Origin: RYN-230 sp963720645
GTDB taxonomy: Bacteria; Actinomycetota; Actinomycetes; Streptosporangiales; Streptosporangiaceae
Assembly (NCBI GenBank): GCA_963720645.1
Contig: CAVRFX010000023.1
Location: 62,001 to 126,000 of the forward strand
Length of the DNA: 64,000 nucleotides
Reading direction: 5' to 3'
In this document: positions 45,257 through 54,515 of the stretch, in pieces
Numbering within the stretch: the stretch's first letter is position 1
How the letters are laid out: the number at the start of each line of letters is the position of its first letter
Program-made: the position numbers and the translations under genes
Notes under the pieces: model-generated
The model's input: only the letters and a program-made list of their open reading frames with translations
Databases searched by the model: none
What the model was told of the DNA's origin: nothing

Positions 45257-46024
45257 ATGCGACATCCAACCCTCGTTGACGGGGACCAGCATCGGCCGCT
45301 GACGCCAGCTGTTCTGGATAGCGCGGGCCGGGCCCGTCAGCGGGTGCTAGCCCTGTTCCTTCCCGTCACGGCCGCGCTGTATATCAGTGCCGAGGCCGTC
45401 AACCCCCGCGGCACCGACCAGCCCGTCACCAGCCGGGCCACCGCGCTCAAGGAACTGCCGATTGCCGCGCATCACCCGGCTCAGCTCTACCTCTCAGGCT
45501 CGCTGACCCTCCTCGCGCTGGGGGCGCTGGCCGTCTCCTACGCGGCGATCGCCACCCTGGTCAGGAACCGCGGCTCGGCTATCGCCACCGTCGCCGCGCT
45601 GACCGGGGGAATTGGCGCCTTCTGCGGAGCTCTCATCAACGTCCTGGTCGGGTACAACCTCGCCGCCGCCGCGACGGCACACATGTCCCCGGACGCGGCC
45701 GCGCAGTTCCTGGTGACCTCCTTCAGCTCGCGGGCCTACCAGGTGTTCGCCGCCGCCTACTTCATCGGCATCTTCGCCGGGCCGGTGCTCATGGGGTTCG
45801 CCCTGTGGCGGAGCAAGAGCGTGCCGCGCTGGCTGGCGGCCCTGTTCTTCGCCGGCCTGGAACTCGCCCAGCAGCTGGGATCAATCGGCCCAGTCCGCGT
45901 CATCCTGCTCACGCTGCCCTTCACCGTGGCAATGGTCCTGCTGGCCGCCCGGATCTGGCGGGCAGCCGCGCGGCCGGCCAGCCGCACCCAGCAGCCCGTC
46001 GCCATACCCGTAAGCAGCCCGTGA
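45257..46024 (+). CDS. Multi-pass membrane protein, DUF4386-like
   Basis: A 255-residue protein with six or seven helices starting MRHPTLVDGDQHRPLTPAVL. The pairing of RARQRVLALFLPVTAALYIS, later SSRAYQVFAAAYFIGIFAGP and SKSVPRWLAALFF is typical of DUF4386-type membrane proteins. AAGGAGAA stands six bases before the ATG. Function unknown. The serine hydrolase gene follows 72 bases later on the same strand. Confidence 0.7.
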   Translation: MRHPTLVDGDQHRPLTPAVLDSAGRARQRVLALFLPVTAALYISAEAVNPRGTDQPVTSRATALKELPIAAHHPAQLYLSGSLTLLALGALAVSYAAIATLVRNRGSAIATVAALTGGIGAFCGALINVLVGYNLAAAATAHMSPDAAAQFLVTSFSSRAYQVFAAAYFIGIFAGPVLMGFALWRSKSVPRWLAALFFAGLELAQQLGSIGPVRVILLTLPFTVAMVLLAARIWRAAARPASRTQQPVAIPVSSP

Positions 46025-46096
46025 TGAGGTCCCGGCCACAACGAGAAGCAAGCCCTCTGCCGCCACGCCGCGGCGGACAGACCCCCAGGAGCTGAC

Positions 46097-47343
46097 ATGA
46101 CACTTGCAAATCTGTCCCTGAGCGCACGAAGCGCGCGGGGCAAACTGTCCGCCACCGCAGCTGCCTGCGCCCTGCTCGCCGCAGCCGGGCTCCTTTCCGG
46201 CGGCGCAGCCAGCGCCTCCGCCGGGACGCCCCGTGGCAACGGCGGCGGACTGCACGCCGCGCTGCGTCACGACCTCAGCCGCTACCTGACGGCCCGGCGC
46301 ACGGCCGAGCACATCTCCGCGGTCTCGCTGCGCGTGACCTTCCCCGGAAGCGAGCCGGCCATCGACCTGGCCACCGGGACGACCCGCTACGGCGGCGGCC
46401 CGCCTGTATCCACCCGGGCGCTGTGGCAGATCGGCAGCAACACCAAGGCCTTCACCTCGGTGATCATGCTGCAGCTCGAAGCCGAGGGCAGGCTGTCGAT
46501 CAGCGACCCGATCGGCAGATGGCTGCCGCAGTACCCGGCCTGGCGTCACATCACCATCCGCCAGCTGCTGGACATGACCAGTCGCATCCCGGACTACCTT
46601 TACCAGCCTGCCTTCGCCACCGCATTCGCGGCGAATCAGCACACCCGCTTCACCGCCGCCCGCCTGGTCTCCTACGTCACCGGGCTCCCCCTCGGCCGGC
46701 CGGATACCACTACACCAACACCGATTACCTCCTCGCCCAGATGATCATCGGGAAGGTCACTCACGACTCGTACGCCGACCAGCTCACCCGCCGGATCATC
46801 GCCCCGCTGGGGCTGCGCACCACGTGCCTGGCGCCCTACACCTGCCCCCCATCCGACGCCTGCCGGATGCCCGCCGGGTATTTCTACATCGCCGGCGGCC
46901 CGCCGTCGCTGCTCGGCAAGGCCATGCCACCCCTCGCGCTGACCTGGGCGCAGGCTGCCGGGGGCATCGTCAGCTCACTGGCCGACATGACCACCTGGGA
47001 CCGCGACCTCTACCAGGGCCAGGTACTCCCGGCCCGCCAGCAGCACCAGCTCGAGAGCCTGGTTTCCATTGCCACCGGCAAGCCCATCCGCCACACCACG
47101 CTCGCCGACCCCATCGGTTACGGGCTCGGCGTCGGGCAGCAAACCTCCCGGCAGACCGGGCCCTACTGGTTTTACGAGGGCCAGGCCTTCGGTGCCCGGG
47201 TCATCCACCTGTACTTCCCCCGCTCCGGCATGATCATCGCGCTGGCGGCCAACAGCAGCACCATCACCAACGACGACCTGCCCAACCTGGTCGAATCGGT
47301 CTACCAGACCCTGCACAAGGCGGGTGCAATCCACACCGGCTGA
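46097..47343 (+). pseudogene. Secreted serine hydrolase (class C beta-lactamase-like), one frameshift
   Basis: The signal peptide is an Ala/Leu-rich helix ending GGAASASAG. The active-site SxxK is Ser114-Asn-Thr-Lys117 in QIGSNTKAFTS. After a frameshift near 46700, the second motif Tyr-x-Asn is in GYHYTNTDYLL, and the third (HxG-like) region is FYEGQAFGARV. Removing one indel gives about 415 residues. This is the D-alanyl-D-alanine carboxypeptidase/esterase branch of the penicillin-binding fold and works outside the membrane. Its natural substrate is unknown. Confidence 0.82.
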
Positions 47344-47686
47344 AACACCCCGCAAGTACCGTGGGTACCGGCCACGCCACGCGAGCTGGCCGGTATCCGC
47401 GGACAGACCACCGCCTGATGGGGCAACCCGGGGGGATGGCGGTCAGGGCTGGCGCCAGGACTGCATGAGGCCGGTGATCTGGGTGGTGGCTCATTGATCT
47501 GGACGGTGAGATCCAATCTCGACCTCAGCGCCGGCGATCGCGGACCAGGGCACCGTTTCGTGAGTCACCGCCCATCGCTTCCGCCGCGGCCGTGAACGCG
47601 GCAGTGTGGGGGAGCTACCCGGGCCGCCTGGCCGGCCGGGTGCTGGCGCAGTACTTCAATCCGCTTCCCTGACAGGAGGATCTGGC
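47344..47686. other. Intergenic region
   Basis: About 340 bases. A minor reading frame just ahead of the HAD gene ends AVWGSYPGRLAGRVLAQYFN followed by PLP and stop at about 47670; it could be the tail of a lost gene but I do not recognise the family. The ribosome site AGGAGGA of the HAD gene is at 47675-47681. Confidence 0.4.
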
Positions 47687-48529
47687 GTGACGGATGCGGA
47701 GGAGTGGAAAGCGAGCCTGCCGTCCTGGCGGGACGGCTCCGCGAGGCGTTCAGTGATCGCCTTCCTGCAGGAGATTACCCAGGGACCAGGCGCTCTCCCC
47801 GTGGCTGACCGGGTGGCTGCCTTCGACAATGACGGCACTCTGGCCTGCGAGAAGCCTCATACGGCGCTGGCGGGATTCCTCCTGGACCGGGTCGCCGCGG
47901 CCGGCTCAGCTCCGCCGGAGGTGGCGAGTGGCCACGACGTGCTGCGCGAGCTAGGTGTGCTGTTTACCGGCCAGACAACGGCGCAGTACGAGGAACAGGC
48001 GCGCCGGTACCTCACCGGAGCACGGCATCCGCGCTTCCACCGCCCCTACCCGATGCTGACGTACCAGCCGATGCTGGAACTCATGGCCTTGTTGCAGGCC
48101 CTGGACTTCAGCGTGTTCATGTGCACCGACAGTTCCCGCGACTTCATGCGGGTCATCGCCGGCCCGGCCTACGGGTTGCTGCGTGAGCGGGTGATCGGGT
48201 CGGAGGTCCAGATCCAGGCCGTGGACGGCCGGCTGGTCCGTACAGGCGTACCGGTCCCCATGGATGACGGGCCGGGCAAGACGGTGCACCTGTGGGACCG
48301 CACCGGAACCCAGCCGGTGCTGGCGGCGGGCAACGCAGCCGGAGACATCGACATGCTCCGGGCCGCGCGCTTTGCCCTGGTGGTTCACCACGACGACGAT
48401 GTGCGCGAATACGCTTACGACGACCGTCAGATACTCAACGCGGCCGCCGGAGGCGGCTGGACGGTGGTCAGCATGCGCGACGATTTCGCCCGTGTGTGGC
48501 CGGCGGACCCCGCCGAAGCCGCGCGGTGA
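47687..48529 (+). CDS. HAD-superfamily phosphatase
   Basis: A 280-residue haloacid-dehalogenase-fold enzyme. Motif I is FDNDGT with Asp47 (nucleophile) and Asp49, motif II is the FMCTDSS strand with a Thr/Ser, and motifs III/IV are the Lys of PGKTVHLWDR and the NAAGDIDML acid cluster. A cap domain of about 100 residues lies between I and II, similar to PSP-type phosphatases. GTG 47687 is chosen because AGGAGGA stands six bases before it. Substrate unknown; a hairpin follows at the stop. Confidence 0.85.
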   Translation: MTDAEEWKASLPSWRDGSARRSVIAFLQEITQGPGALPVADRVAAFDNDGTLACEKPHTALAGFLLDRVAAAGSAPPEVASGHDVLRELGVLFTGQTTAQYEEQARRYLTGARHPRFHRPYPMLTYQPMLELMALLQALDFSVFMCTDSSRDFMRVIAGPAYGLLRERVIGSEVQIQAVDGRLVRTGVPVPMDDGPGKTVHLWDRTGTQPVLAAGNAAGDIDMLRAARFALVVHHDDDVREYAYDDRQILNAAAGGGWTVVSMRDDFARVWPADPAEAAR

Positions 48530-48552
48530 CCGGCGGGCCTGTCCTGCCGGTC
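48528..48552 (+). terminator. Hairpin at the HAD stop codon
   Basis: GACCGGC and GCCGGTC form a perfect seven-base stem with an 11-base loop starting at the HAD stop codon. The next gene is on the other strand, so it can serve both. Confidence 0.55.
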
Positions 48553-48582
48553 CTCAGATCTATTTTCGGCGCGCGGGCACGG

Positions 48583-48699
48583 TCAGTGCTTAGCAGCATT
48601 CTTGACTTTCTTGCCCTTGTGCTTAACCTTGCCGGCATCCTTCTTAGTCTTGCCCTTGGCTGCCTTCGCCCCGTGCTTTGCCTTCTTAGCCACACCCAT
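48583..48699 (-). CDS. Lysine-rich 38-residue protein (CsbD- or histone-tail-like)
   Basis: MGVAKKAKHGAKAAKGKTKK followed by another Lys/Ala-rich half: 15 Lys in 38 residues, with a GAGGAG ribosome site before the ATG. The start recalls CsbD-type stress proteins but it is shorter and lacks their later part. High positive charge points to nucleic-acid binding. The sequence is unmistakably biased, which favours real coding. Confidence 0.6.
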   Translation of the reverse strand: MGVAKKAKHGAKAAKGKTKKDAGKVKHKGKKVKNAAKH

Positions 48700-48903
48700 G
48701 ACCGGCTCCTCTCCCTCGCCTGGCACGCCACGATCCAGTGGCTGCCATCTTCCACGCTGCATGCATCGCAAACCTGGGGCGGGCGGGACCGGTGCCGCCG
48801 CGAGAATGCCGGGAACCTGGCCACCACGATCACGCCGACGAGAAGGGGATCGCGCGTCGTCGCGTGGGCGGAGATGACTGACCGCGCGGAGCCGGGCCCG
48901 GGG

Positions 48904-49389
48904 TCAGTACTCGTTCTTGATGGTGAAGTAGGAACCTCGAATGGTTCCGGCCAGCTTCGACTTCTGCCTCGCGAACTTGAACTGCGAGGCGAGCTCCGCG
49001 GGGACGTCCATCCCTTCGGAGAGCTTGAACCCGACCGCCCGCTTCTTGGGATCGTCGACGGTGTACATCACGTTGATCGACAGACCGCTCTCATAAAAGA
49101 CGTAGGCCATCCGGATGTTCTCGACCTGGAAGGCCGTAGCCTCGAGAGGGCGAGATGAGATGACGATGTCGCGTTCCTCCTTGAGGATCCGGTGCACCCA
49201 GTCGATGGTCGTCTTGGCGTTGCCCGCAGGCTCCACCGTGAAGACGTGGTCGTACTTGTTCTTGAAGTAGCGGGCCTCGTTCGCCCGCAGGCCAGCGAGC
49301 GCGGCCGCGACCGGCGACGACTCCAGACCGACAGTCGAGACGGTGTCGAAATCCACGATGTACGGCAAGATGCCCCCCGAACGCGCCAA
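48904..49389 (-). CDS. Conserved hypothetical protein, less GC-rich than its surroundings
   Basis: About 161 residues, PYIVDFDTVSTVG at the start, YFKNKYDHVFTVEPAGNAKT in the first third, VENIRMAYVFYESGLSINVM in the middle and IRGSYFTIKNEY at the end. It is well folded in appearance (alternating beta and alpha) but belongs to no family I know. The codons are visibly lower in G+C than those of neighbours, hinting at horizontal transfer. The listed start is TTG; a second TTG at about 49365, five bases after GGGGGG, is possible. Confidence 0.6.
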   Translation of the reverse strand: MARSGGILPYIVDFDTVSTVGLESSPVAAALAGLRANEARYFKNKYDHVFTVEPAGNAKTTIDWVHRILKEERDIVISSRPLEATAFQVENIRMAYVFYESGLSINVMYTVDDPKKRAVGFKLSEGMDVPAELASQFKFARQKSKLAGTIRGSYFTIKNEY

Positions 49390-49399
49390 GGTATCCGTT

Positions 49400-49668
49400 C
49401 TACGCCGGGGCCGAGGCTACCTCAGCCGTGCAGCCTGCGCGGGCCGAGTACAGAGCGTTCCTCCTCACATCGGTTCGCATGATCAGGTAGCCCTCCAGCG
49501 CGCGCACCCCCTGACGCGAGCGTGCTCGACCGCCGCGAGGAGAAGGGCGGATGCGATGCCACTCCCGCGGAAGCCCTTCCGGATGCTAAAGCAGGTGACA
49601 GCCCAGATTGCAGGATCGTCCGGGTCCTCGTCCCGGCCCTTCCAGGGCACGGTGAAGACACGCTTCAT
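49400..49668 (-). pseudogene. GNAT acetyltransferase remnant
   Basis: KGRDEDPDDPAIWAVTCFSI then RKGFRGSGIASALLLAAVEH is the acetyl-CoA-binding core of a GNAT enzyme (RGSGIA). After a frameshift near 49485 the C-terminal strand ALEGYLIMRTDVRRNALYSA follows to TAG at about 49400. The first 80-100 residues of a normal protein are missing. Truncated and frameshifted. Confidence 0.65.
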
Positions 49669-49734
49669 GCCGTTGAGAACACTTCTCGGGCCCGCGACCC
49701 CGCACCCAGCCCCGCGTCGGCCCCCCGGCCGGGA

Positions 49735-50460
49735 CTACCCTCCTGCAGCAGGCCGCGTCAGGCCCAGGACTTTCACGCCGATCCCATGAACGGCAGCCTG
49801 GTAGCTCCCGGCCGGGCCCGGCGGCAGTCTGGTGAACCAGACCAGCACGTATCGCCCGCGCCCTGGGCGGCCCAGCGTCATCCTCACGATTCCTCCCGGA
49901 CCGGCCGAGCCCGCGGCCCGCCGCAGGTCCGCCAGCATTGGCTGGCTGCCGATGCGGATCTGGAAGCTGGCTCCCGTAGCCGCGCCGAGCGTGACCCGGA
50001 CCGCCGTGATCGTGACGGTGCTGCCCATATCAAGCAGCAGGCCGGTACCTGGGTACAGGCTCCCGAACCGGGCAGTCGGGTAGCGGCGGGTATGCCAGGC
50101 GGTGCGGCGCTGACCGTCGATCGCGAGCCGGGCGCCGTGCGGATTGTCGCCCTGGCTCGGGCCGCTCGGGCCGAACGCAACCGCGTTTACCGGGGCGATG
50201 GAGTGCGCACGGCCCTGCTTTTCACCTGGGTCCGGTGGCCGCACAGGTGCAGGCACCGATGCCGGAGCAGACAGGTCTGAGCCAGCCGCCGCCCGCTCGG
50301 CGTCCGCACCGCCCGCATGCCCGCCCGCGATGTGCTGCGGATTGGCGGGGCTGTCCGCCGTCACGGCGGCTCCCCCAGCAACGCTCTGGGGCTCCAGCAT
50401 GAGCCGGTACCCGACGGAACTGATCGTGACCATGATGGCCACCACGCCGAAAGTCAGCAT
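49735..50460 (-). CDS. Membrane-anchored discoidin-like (F5/8C) domain protein
   Basis: A 241-residue protein. One N-terminal membrane helix (MLTFGVVAIMVTISSVGYRL) is followed by a Pro/Ala-rich linker and a beta-sandwich with INAVAFGPSGPSQGDNPHGA-like sequence, LAIDGQRRTAWHTRRY and GTGLLLDMGSTVTITAVRV. This matches the external discoidin-like domain at the C-terminus of actinobacterial MviN/MurJ-type and kinase-like proteins. The upstream frame through GRHGTTGRPF is open, so it may be the C-terminal half of the DivIVA protein next door, split by a frameshift. It would sit outside the membrane, perhaps binding cell-wall sugars. Confidence 0.7.
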   Translation of the reverse strand: MLTFGVVAIMVTISSVGYRLMLEPQSVAGGAAVTADSPANPQHIAGGHAGGADAERAAAGSDLSAPASVPAPVRPPDPGEKQGRAHSIAPVNAVAFGPSGPSQGDNPHGARLAIDGQRRTAWHTRRYPTARFGSLYPGTGLLLDMGSTVTITAVRVTLGAATGASFQIRIGSQPMLADLRRAAGSAGPGGIVRMTLGRPGRGRYVLVWFTRLPPGPAGSYQAAVHGIGVKVLGLTRPAAGG

Positions 50461-51109
50461 GAAAGGCCGGCCGGTGGTGCCATGCCGTCCTGGACACTCC
50501 CGGCCGCTCGTCGGGGCTGGGCGGCGAGACGAGCGCCCGGACCTGATCGTGGTTTCCGATCAGCGGCCCAGGGTCAGCTCCGACGACCTCGGCGATGGGG
50601 ATAGGGCGTCGGAGTTCATCACGCTGCCCGGTCGGAGGCCGGAAGGCCAGGCCGCTGCGTTCTTGAACGCTCCGCTGAAGCTGCGCCACGCCATCCTGCG
50701 CATTAGTGGCGACCTGGTCAGCCTGCCGCCGCGCCTGGCAGAGGATGATGCTCGCCTCGCCCCGGGCCCGGCTCAGGATCCGGTCGGCTTCCAGGCGTGC
50801 CTCGGCGATAGTGCTGGCTGATGACTCCGCCGCCATCTGCAGCAGAAAGGCTGCGGCGCTCATTGTGCCTTCAGCAGCCGACGGCCCACTCACCTGTCCG
50901 GCACCGGTCTGCCGTGACGGTTCCGCAGGCCGCTCCGGGCTGGAATCAAACCACCGAGTTCCCCGCCCTTGCTCAGTCTGGATGTCCCGGTCGACCAGTT
51001 CTTCCTCGACCAATTCCAGGAAGGCGTCTACCTCTTGCTGGTTGTACCCGCACCGGAACCTGGTCGTACCGAATTCCCATCTCCGCACCCCCTCGGGCGT
51101 CAGCGGCAT
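50222..51109 (-). CDS. DivIVA-domain protein
   Basis: Starts MPLTPEGVRRWEFGTTRFRC with GYNQQEVDAFLELVEEEL: the DivIVA/Wag31 N-terminal domain that binds curved membrane. A helical segment rich in Glu/Ala/Arg (SASTIAEARLEADRILSRAR) continues as coiled coil. From about residue 215 the frame is Arg/His-rich and runs antisense-like over the discoidin gene (50222-50460), so a one-base indel near 50490 would instead join it to that gene. Natural extent is therefore probably to about 50480. It suggests a pole- or septum-located envelope protein. Confidence 0.78.
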   Translation of the reverse strand: MPLTPEGVRRWEFGTTRFRCGYNQQEVDAFLELVEEELVDRDIQTEQGRGTRWFDSSPERPAEPSRQTGAGQVSGPSAAEGTMSAAAFLLQMAAESSASTIAEARLEADRILSRARGEASIILCQARRQADQVATNAQDGVAQLQRSVQERSGLAFRPPTGQRDELRRPIPIAEVVGADPGPLIGNHDQVRALVSPPSPDERPGVSRTAWHHRPAFHADFRRGGHHGHDQFRRVPAHAGAPERCWGSRRDGGQPRQSAAHRGRACGRCGRRAGGGWLRPVCSGIGACTCAATGPR

Positions 51110-51659
51110 CTCATCTCCCCAGCGCGCTCAACGGCAACAGCGCCGGAGAGACGGGCCTGGGGGGCCAGGGGCCTCCCTGGGAGGGGCCTCAGCAGCCAAT
51201 GTTGAGCAAACGACGCGACGCCGGTGCCGTATGCCCGATGCCCACCCGGGCACGGCACCGGCGGCGTGGCTGGCTTAGCATGCACCGCCGTGGGCTTGTT
51301 GGTGGGGCCTGGACCGGTCACTGGGTGCTCCTGTAATTCGGCAACACGGGGAGCTGGCGGCAGATGGGGTGGATGCCACCGGCGGCCAGGGATCAAGCAT
51401 GTGATGTGAGACCGGACGGGCACCTAGACGTCGCCTTGATGGTTACCTTGCTTCCCAGGTCAGCCCGGCAGCCTAGTCAGGGCCCGCCTGATCCGCACTC
51501 AGGTCGCGCATGCGGCCCGGGAAATTTGGCACCGGGCAGCATGGGTTGTCTCTTTCACCGTTCATGAGACCGCGGGGGTGGCCAGTTGATTGCGGCGCTC
51601 TGCGGGCCTTGCGATCCAAGATCCTGGGCCGCTGTTCGCAGGCTAGATCCGCGAGAAGG
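51110..51659. other. Intergenic region
   Basis: About 550 bases between the DivIVA gene and the ABC exporter stop. I find no coding signal, tRNA or clear repeat. Presumably contains the DivIVA promoter. Confidence 0.5.
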
Positions 51660-53498
51660 TCATGCGCTCAGCCTCGGGGCCGGTGAAAGCATAGCTGTCG
51701 TTGTATCGTCCTCGAGGAAGCCGCCTGACTGGTGTCGCCATAGCCTGGCGTAGGTTCTGTCGAGATGGAGCAGCTCTTCGTGCGTGCCCTTCTCGACGAT
51801 CCGGCCGCGGTCGAGCACGACGAGCTGGTCCATGCGCGCGACCGTGCTCAGCCGATGCGCGACCACGAGCGCGGTCCGGCCCTCCATGAGCTGCCACAGC
51901 GCCTGCTGGACAAGGATCTCGCTTTCCGAGTCCAGCGCGCTGGTCGCCTCGTCGAGCAGCAGGATCGGCGCGTCACGCAGGATCGCCCGGGCCAGCGCGA
52001 CTCGCTGCTGCTGCCCGCCGGACAACTTCACGCCACGCTCGCCGACCATCGTGTCAAATCCGTCCGGCAGGGCGTCAGCGAACTCTGTCACGTGCGCCGC
52101 CTGCGCCGCCTGGTGGATCTCCGCGTCAGTCGCGTGCGGACGTGCGAACGCGATGTTGTCGCGCAGCGTCCGGTGGAACAAGGCGGGAACCTGCGGCACG
52201 TAGGCGATCAGGCTGCGCAGGTCTGACTGGCGCAGCTTGCTGATGTCCTGGCCGCCGATCAGGATTCGGCCCGCCTTGACATCCATCATCCGCAGTAGAA
52301 GACGAGTCAGCGTGGTCTTGCCACCGCCTGACCGGCCGACCAGACCGAGCGTGGTCCCGCTCGGCACAGCCAAGTCGAGGCTGGTGAACAACGGCAGTCC
52401 GCTCGCGTACGCGAACGTCACGCGCTCGAAGCGGATGTCGCTGGCGTTCGGCTGCAGCGGCTCGGGCGCGATCGGGTTGACCACAGTCGGCTGTGTTAGC
52501 AGCAACTCGGTGAACTGCGCGGCTTCAGTGAGCGAGCTCTCTAGGGAGCGGTAGATCTGGTTGAACTCGAACATGATCCGCGTCGCATTGGAGTAGTACG
52601 TGAATGCCACGATGATCGCCTCGATTCCGTGCTTGCCCCCGCCGAGTGCGACCGCAAGCAGCAGCCCGAACACGTTGGTCAGCACGGACACGGGCGTGAC
52701 CAGCGTGTCGATGCGCACGTTCGCGTAGTCCCATGACCGCACCGACTTCCGCCGCTGATCGGCTACCCGCGATCTGTGCTCGGCGGCCTCCCGGTCCCCG
52801 GCAGCGAACGCGCGGATCGTGTCCATGTTCATCAGACTGTCCGCGACGTGCCCGGACACGCGCGCGATCGCTTCCTCGCGCTGGTCGACGAGCCTCTGAC
52901 GACGGCGAATCAGTGGTGCGATGCCAGCGCCGGTGATTGCGATCAGGCCGATGAGCCCGATGACGAGCAACGGATCGTATCGCCACAAAACCACCGACGC
53001 GAACGCGAGCGGCACAAGGCTGCCGACGATGTTGAACACCAGATTGTCGGCGAAGTCCTCGAACCGGGAAGCAAAGCTCAGCACCCGCTTGGTCAGCGAA
53101 CCGGCGAAGTTGTCGTGGAAGAACGCGGCATCCTTCGCCAGCAACTCGTCCATGCCGATCACGTAGAGGTTCTCTATTCCGTGACCGTCGAGGCGATTCA
53201 GGCAGTGGATGCCGATGCGCCACAAGATCTCGGCGAAAAGAAGCACGCCCGCGAAGTCGAGCACATACGGCATCGCCGCACCGATGCCGGCGGACTCGTG
53301 GCCGACCAAGCGGCCGACCAGTTGAGCGACAATCAGCGGCGCGACGTAGAAGATGCACGTGTTTCCCAGCGCGGGCAGCAACATCGCAGGCACCGTGAAG
53401 CGCCTGAGCCGGGCCATCTGGCGGCCGTAGTAGCGCAGCGCGAGCAGCACCGACCGTTTCCGGGCCGGTGAGCCGCGACTATGTTCAGGTGCAGTCAT
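51660..53498 (-). CDS. ABC transporter with fused membrane and ATPase domains (exporter)
   Basis: A 612-residue half transporter. Six helices span about 30-310 (MLLPALGNTCIFYVAPLIVA, IGSLVPLAFASVVLW-like). The ATPase has Walker A GRSGGGKTT, signature LSGGQQQRVALARAIL, Walker B ILLLDEATSALD and the H loop VVAHRLSTV. ATG 53498 (MTAPEHSRGS) is preferred over a longer frame. It works as a homodimer or with a partner half; none is adjacent. The gene is complete, unlike those around it. Its G+C seems a little lower than average. Confidence 0.92.
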   Translation of the reverse strand: MTAPEHSRGSPARKRSVLLALRYYGRQMARLRRFTVPAMLLPALGNTCIFYVAPLIVAQLVGRLVGHESAGIGAAMPYVLDFAGVLLFAEILWRIGIHCLNRLDGHGIENLYVIGMDELLAKDAAFFHDNFAGSLTKRVLSFASRFEDFADNLVFNIVGSLVPLAFASVVLWRYDPLLVIGLIGLIAITGAGIAPLIRRRQRLVDQREEAIARVSGHVADSLMNMDTIRAFAAGDREAAEHRSRVADQRRKSVRSWDYANVRIDTLVTPVSVLTNVFGLLLAVALGGGKHGIEAIIVAFTYYSNATRIMFEFNQIYRSLESSLTEAAQFTELLLTQPTVVNPIAPEPLQPNASDIRFERVTFAYASGLPLFTSLDLAVPSGTTLGLVGRSGGGKTTLTRLLLRMMDVKAGRILIGGQDISKLRQSDLRSLIAYVPQVPALFHRTLRDNIAFARPHATDAEIHQAAQAAHVTEFADALPDGFDTMVGERGVKLSGGQQQRVALARAILRDAPILLLDEATSALDSESEILVQQALWQLMEGRTALVVAHRLSTVARMDQLVVLDRGRIVEKGTHEELLHLDRTYARLWRHQSGGFLEDDTTTAMLSPAPRLSA

Positions 53499-53559
53499 TT
53501 GGTCCCATTCCGCAGCCAGCCTGGCTATGCTGCCCGACGGAAGGCCTTTGCCGCGACTG

Positions 53560-53717
53560 GTTTTCCGGCCTCTCACGGCCGGCAAGATGGCAGAGCGGCT
53601 GTTCTTCTCCAGCCACGCGGTCAAGACCGAGATCAGGGCGATCCATCGCAAGCTGGGTATCTCGTCCCGGAAGACGCGGTGCGACGAGCGACCGCGATGG
53701 GCCTGCTCGGCGGCTGA
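53560..53717 (+). pseudogene. LuxR helix-turn-helix C-terminal remnant
   Basis: KMAERLFFSSHAVKTEIRAI then HRKLGISSR is the LuxR DNA-binding helix pair (AEkLffSshTVKtEirsIyrKLGvSSR). After a frameshift the final helix VRRATAMGLLGG ends at TGA 53715-53717. The sensor or ATPase part is absent: immediately upstream is the start region of the ABC exporter on the other strand. Confidence 0.7.
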
Positions 53718-53880
53718 GCGACGTCACCGCCGGGACCGGCTGATCGTCCGATACCTAAATCAGGGGGATGCCGAGGCCGCCTTTGCGTCCCCACGATAGA
53801 GGCAGTGAAGGCCGCTCGGCGGGATGTAGTGAGCGCCCGGCGGAAAGCGCCGACCGGATGGGCCCGGCAATGAGATATCA

Positions 53881-54214
53881 CGAGATTTGCGCAGGCTGGC
53901 GATTGTCGACGAAGAATGCGCCGTCGATCAGGCCGGGCTGGGGTCGGCACGCCTGCGGACCGGGCCCTTGAATGCCAAGACCGCGGCACTAGTGCGGGTA
54001 GGGGCACTGGCGGCGATTGGGTCACCGGAGTTCTGCCTGAATGGAGCGCCACCCGGGCGCTGGCGACGGGCGCGACCGAAGTGAGATCACCGGCGTGCTG
54101 CTGGCCATCGCCCCGGTTATCGGGCTCGGCCGGATCACCGGGGCCGTACCTGGCGTGGCAGCCGCGTTCGAGTATGACATCGAGGCCGCGTTGGATGAGT
54201 CAGATGGTCTCTGA
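53881..54214 (+). pseudogene. Carboxymuconolactone decarboxylase family remnant, copy 1
   Basis: Across three frames the sequence reads LRRLAIVDEECAVDQAGLGS, NAKTAALVRVGALAAIGSP, LPEWSATRALATGATE, then ITGVLLAIAPVIGLGRITGA and AFEYDIEAAL to TGA 54212-54214. This is a CMD-family (YurZ-like) protein of about 110 residues broken by two frameshifts. A second, partial copy of the same type lies 300 bases further on. Confidence 0.6.
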
Positions 54215-54515
54215 TGGCTCCCTTGCCCCCGGCGGATCAGCCCGACAGCGGACCGAGCCAGCCATCGCGTGGCAGGCGGGCTGACGGAAGGGCCCATGAC
54301 CGGCCCGCGTCGGGCGGCGCGTCCGGCGCGGAATCAAGGCGGCCGGAGAGAAGCATTCCTGTCAGCGGCTGAAGACCTGTGGTACCGAGCGGCCATGGCC
54401 GTCCCCATGGGAGCCGCCGTGAGCACCCCGGCCGCTGCCATGTCTGACCGGTACCCGGTGCAGTGGGCCGACGGCTCGCGATCGTGATCCTCCCGCAACA
54501 CGTCGGCGAATCCAA

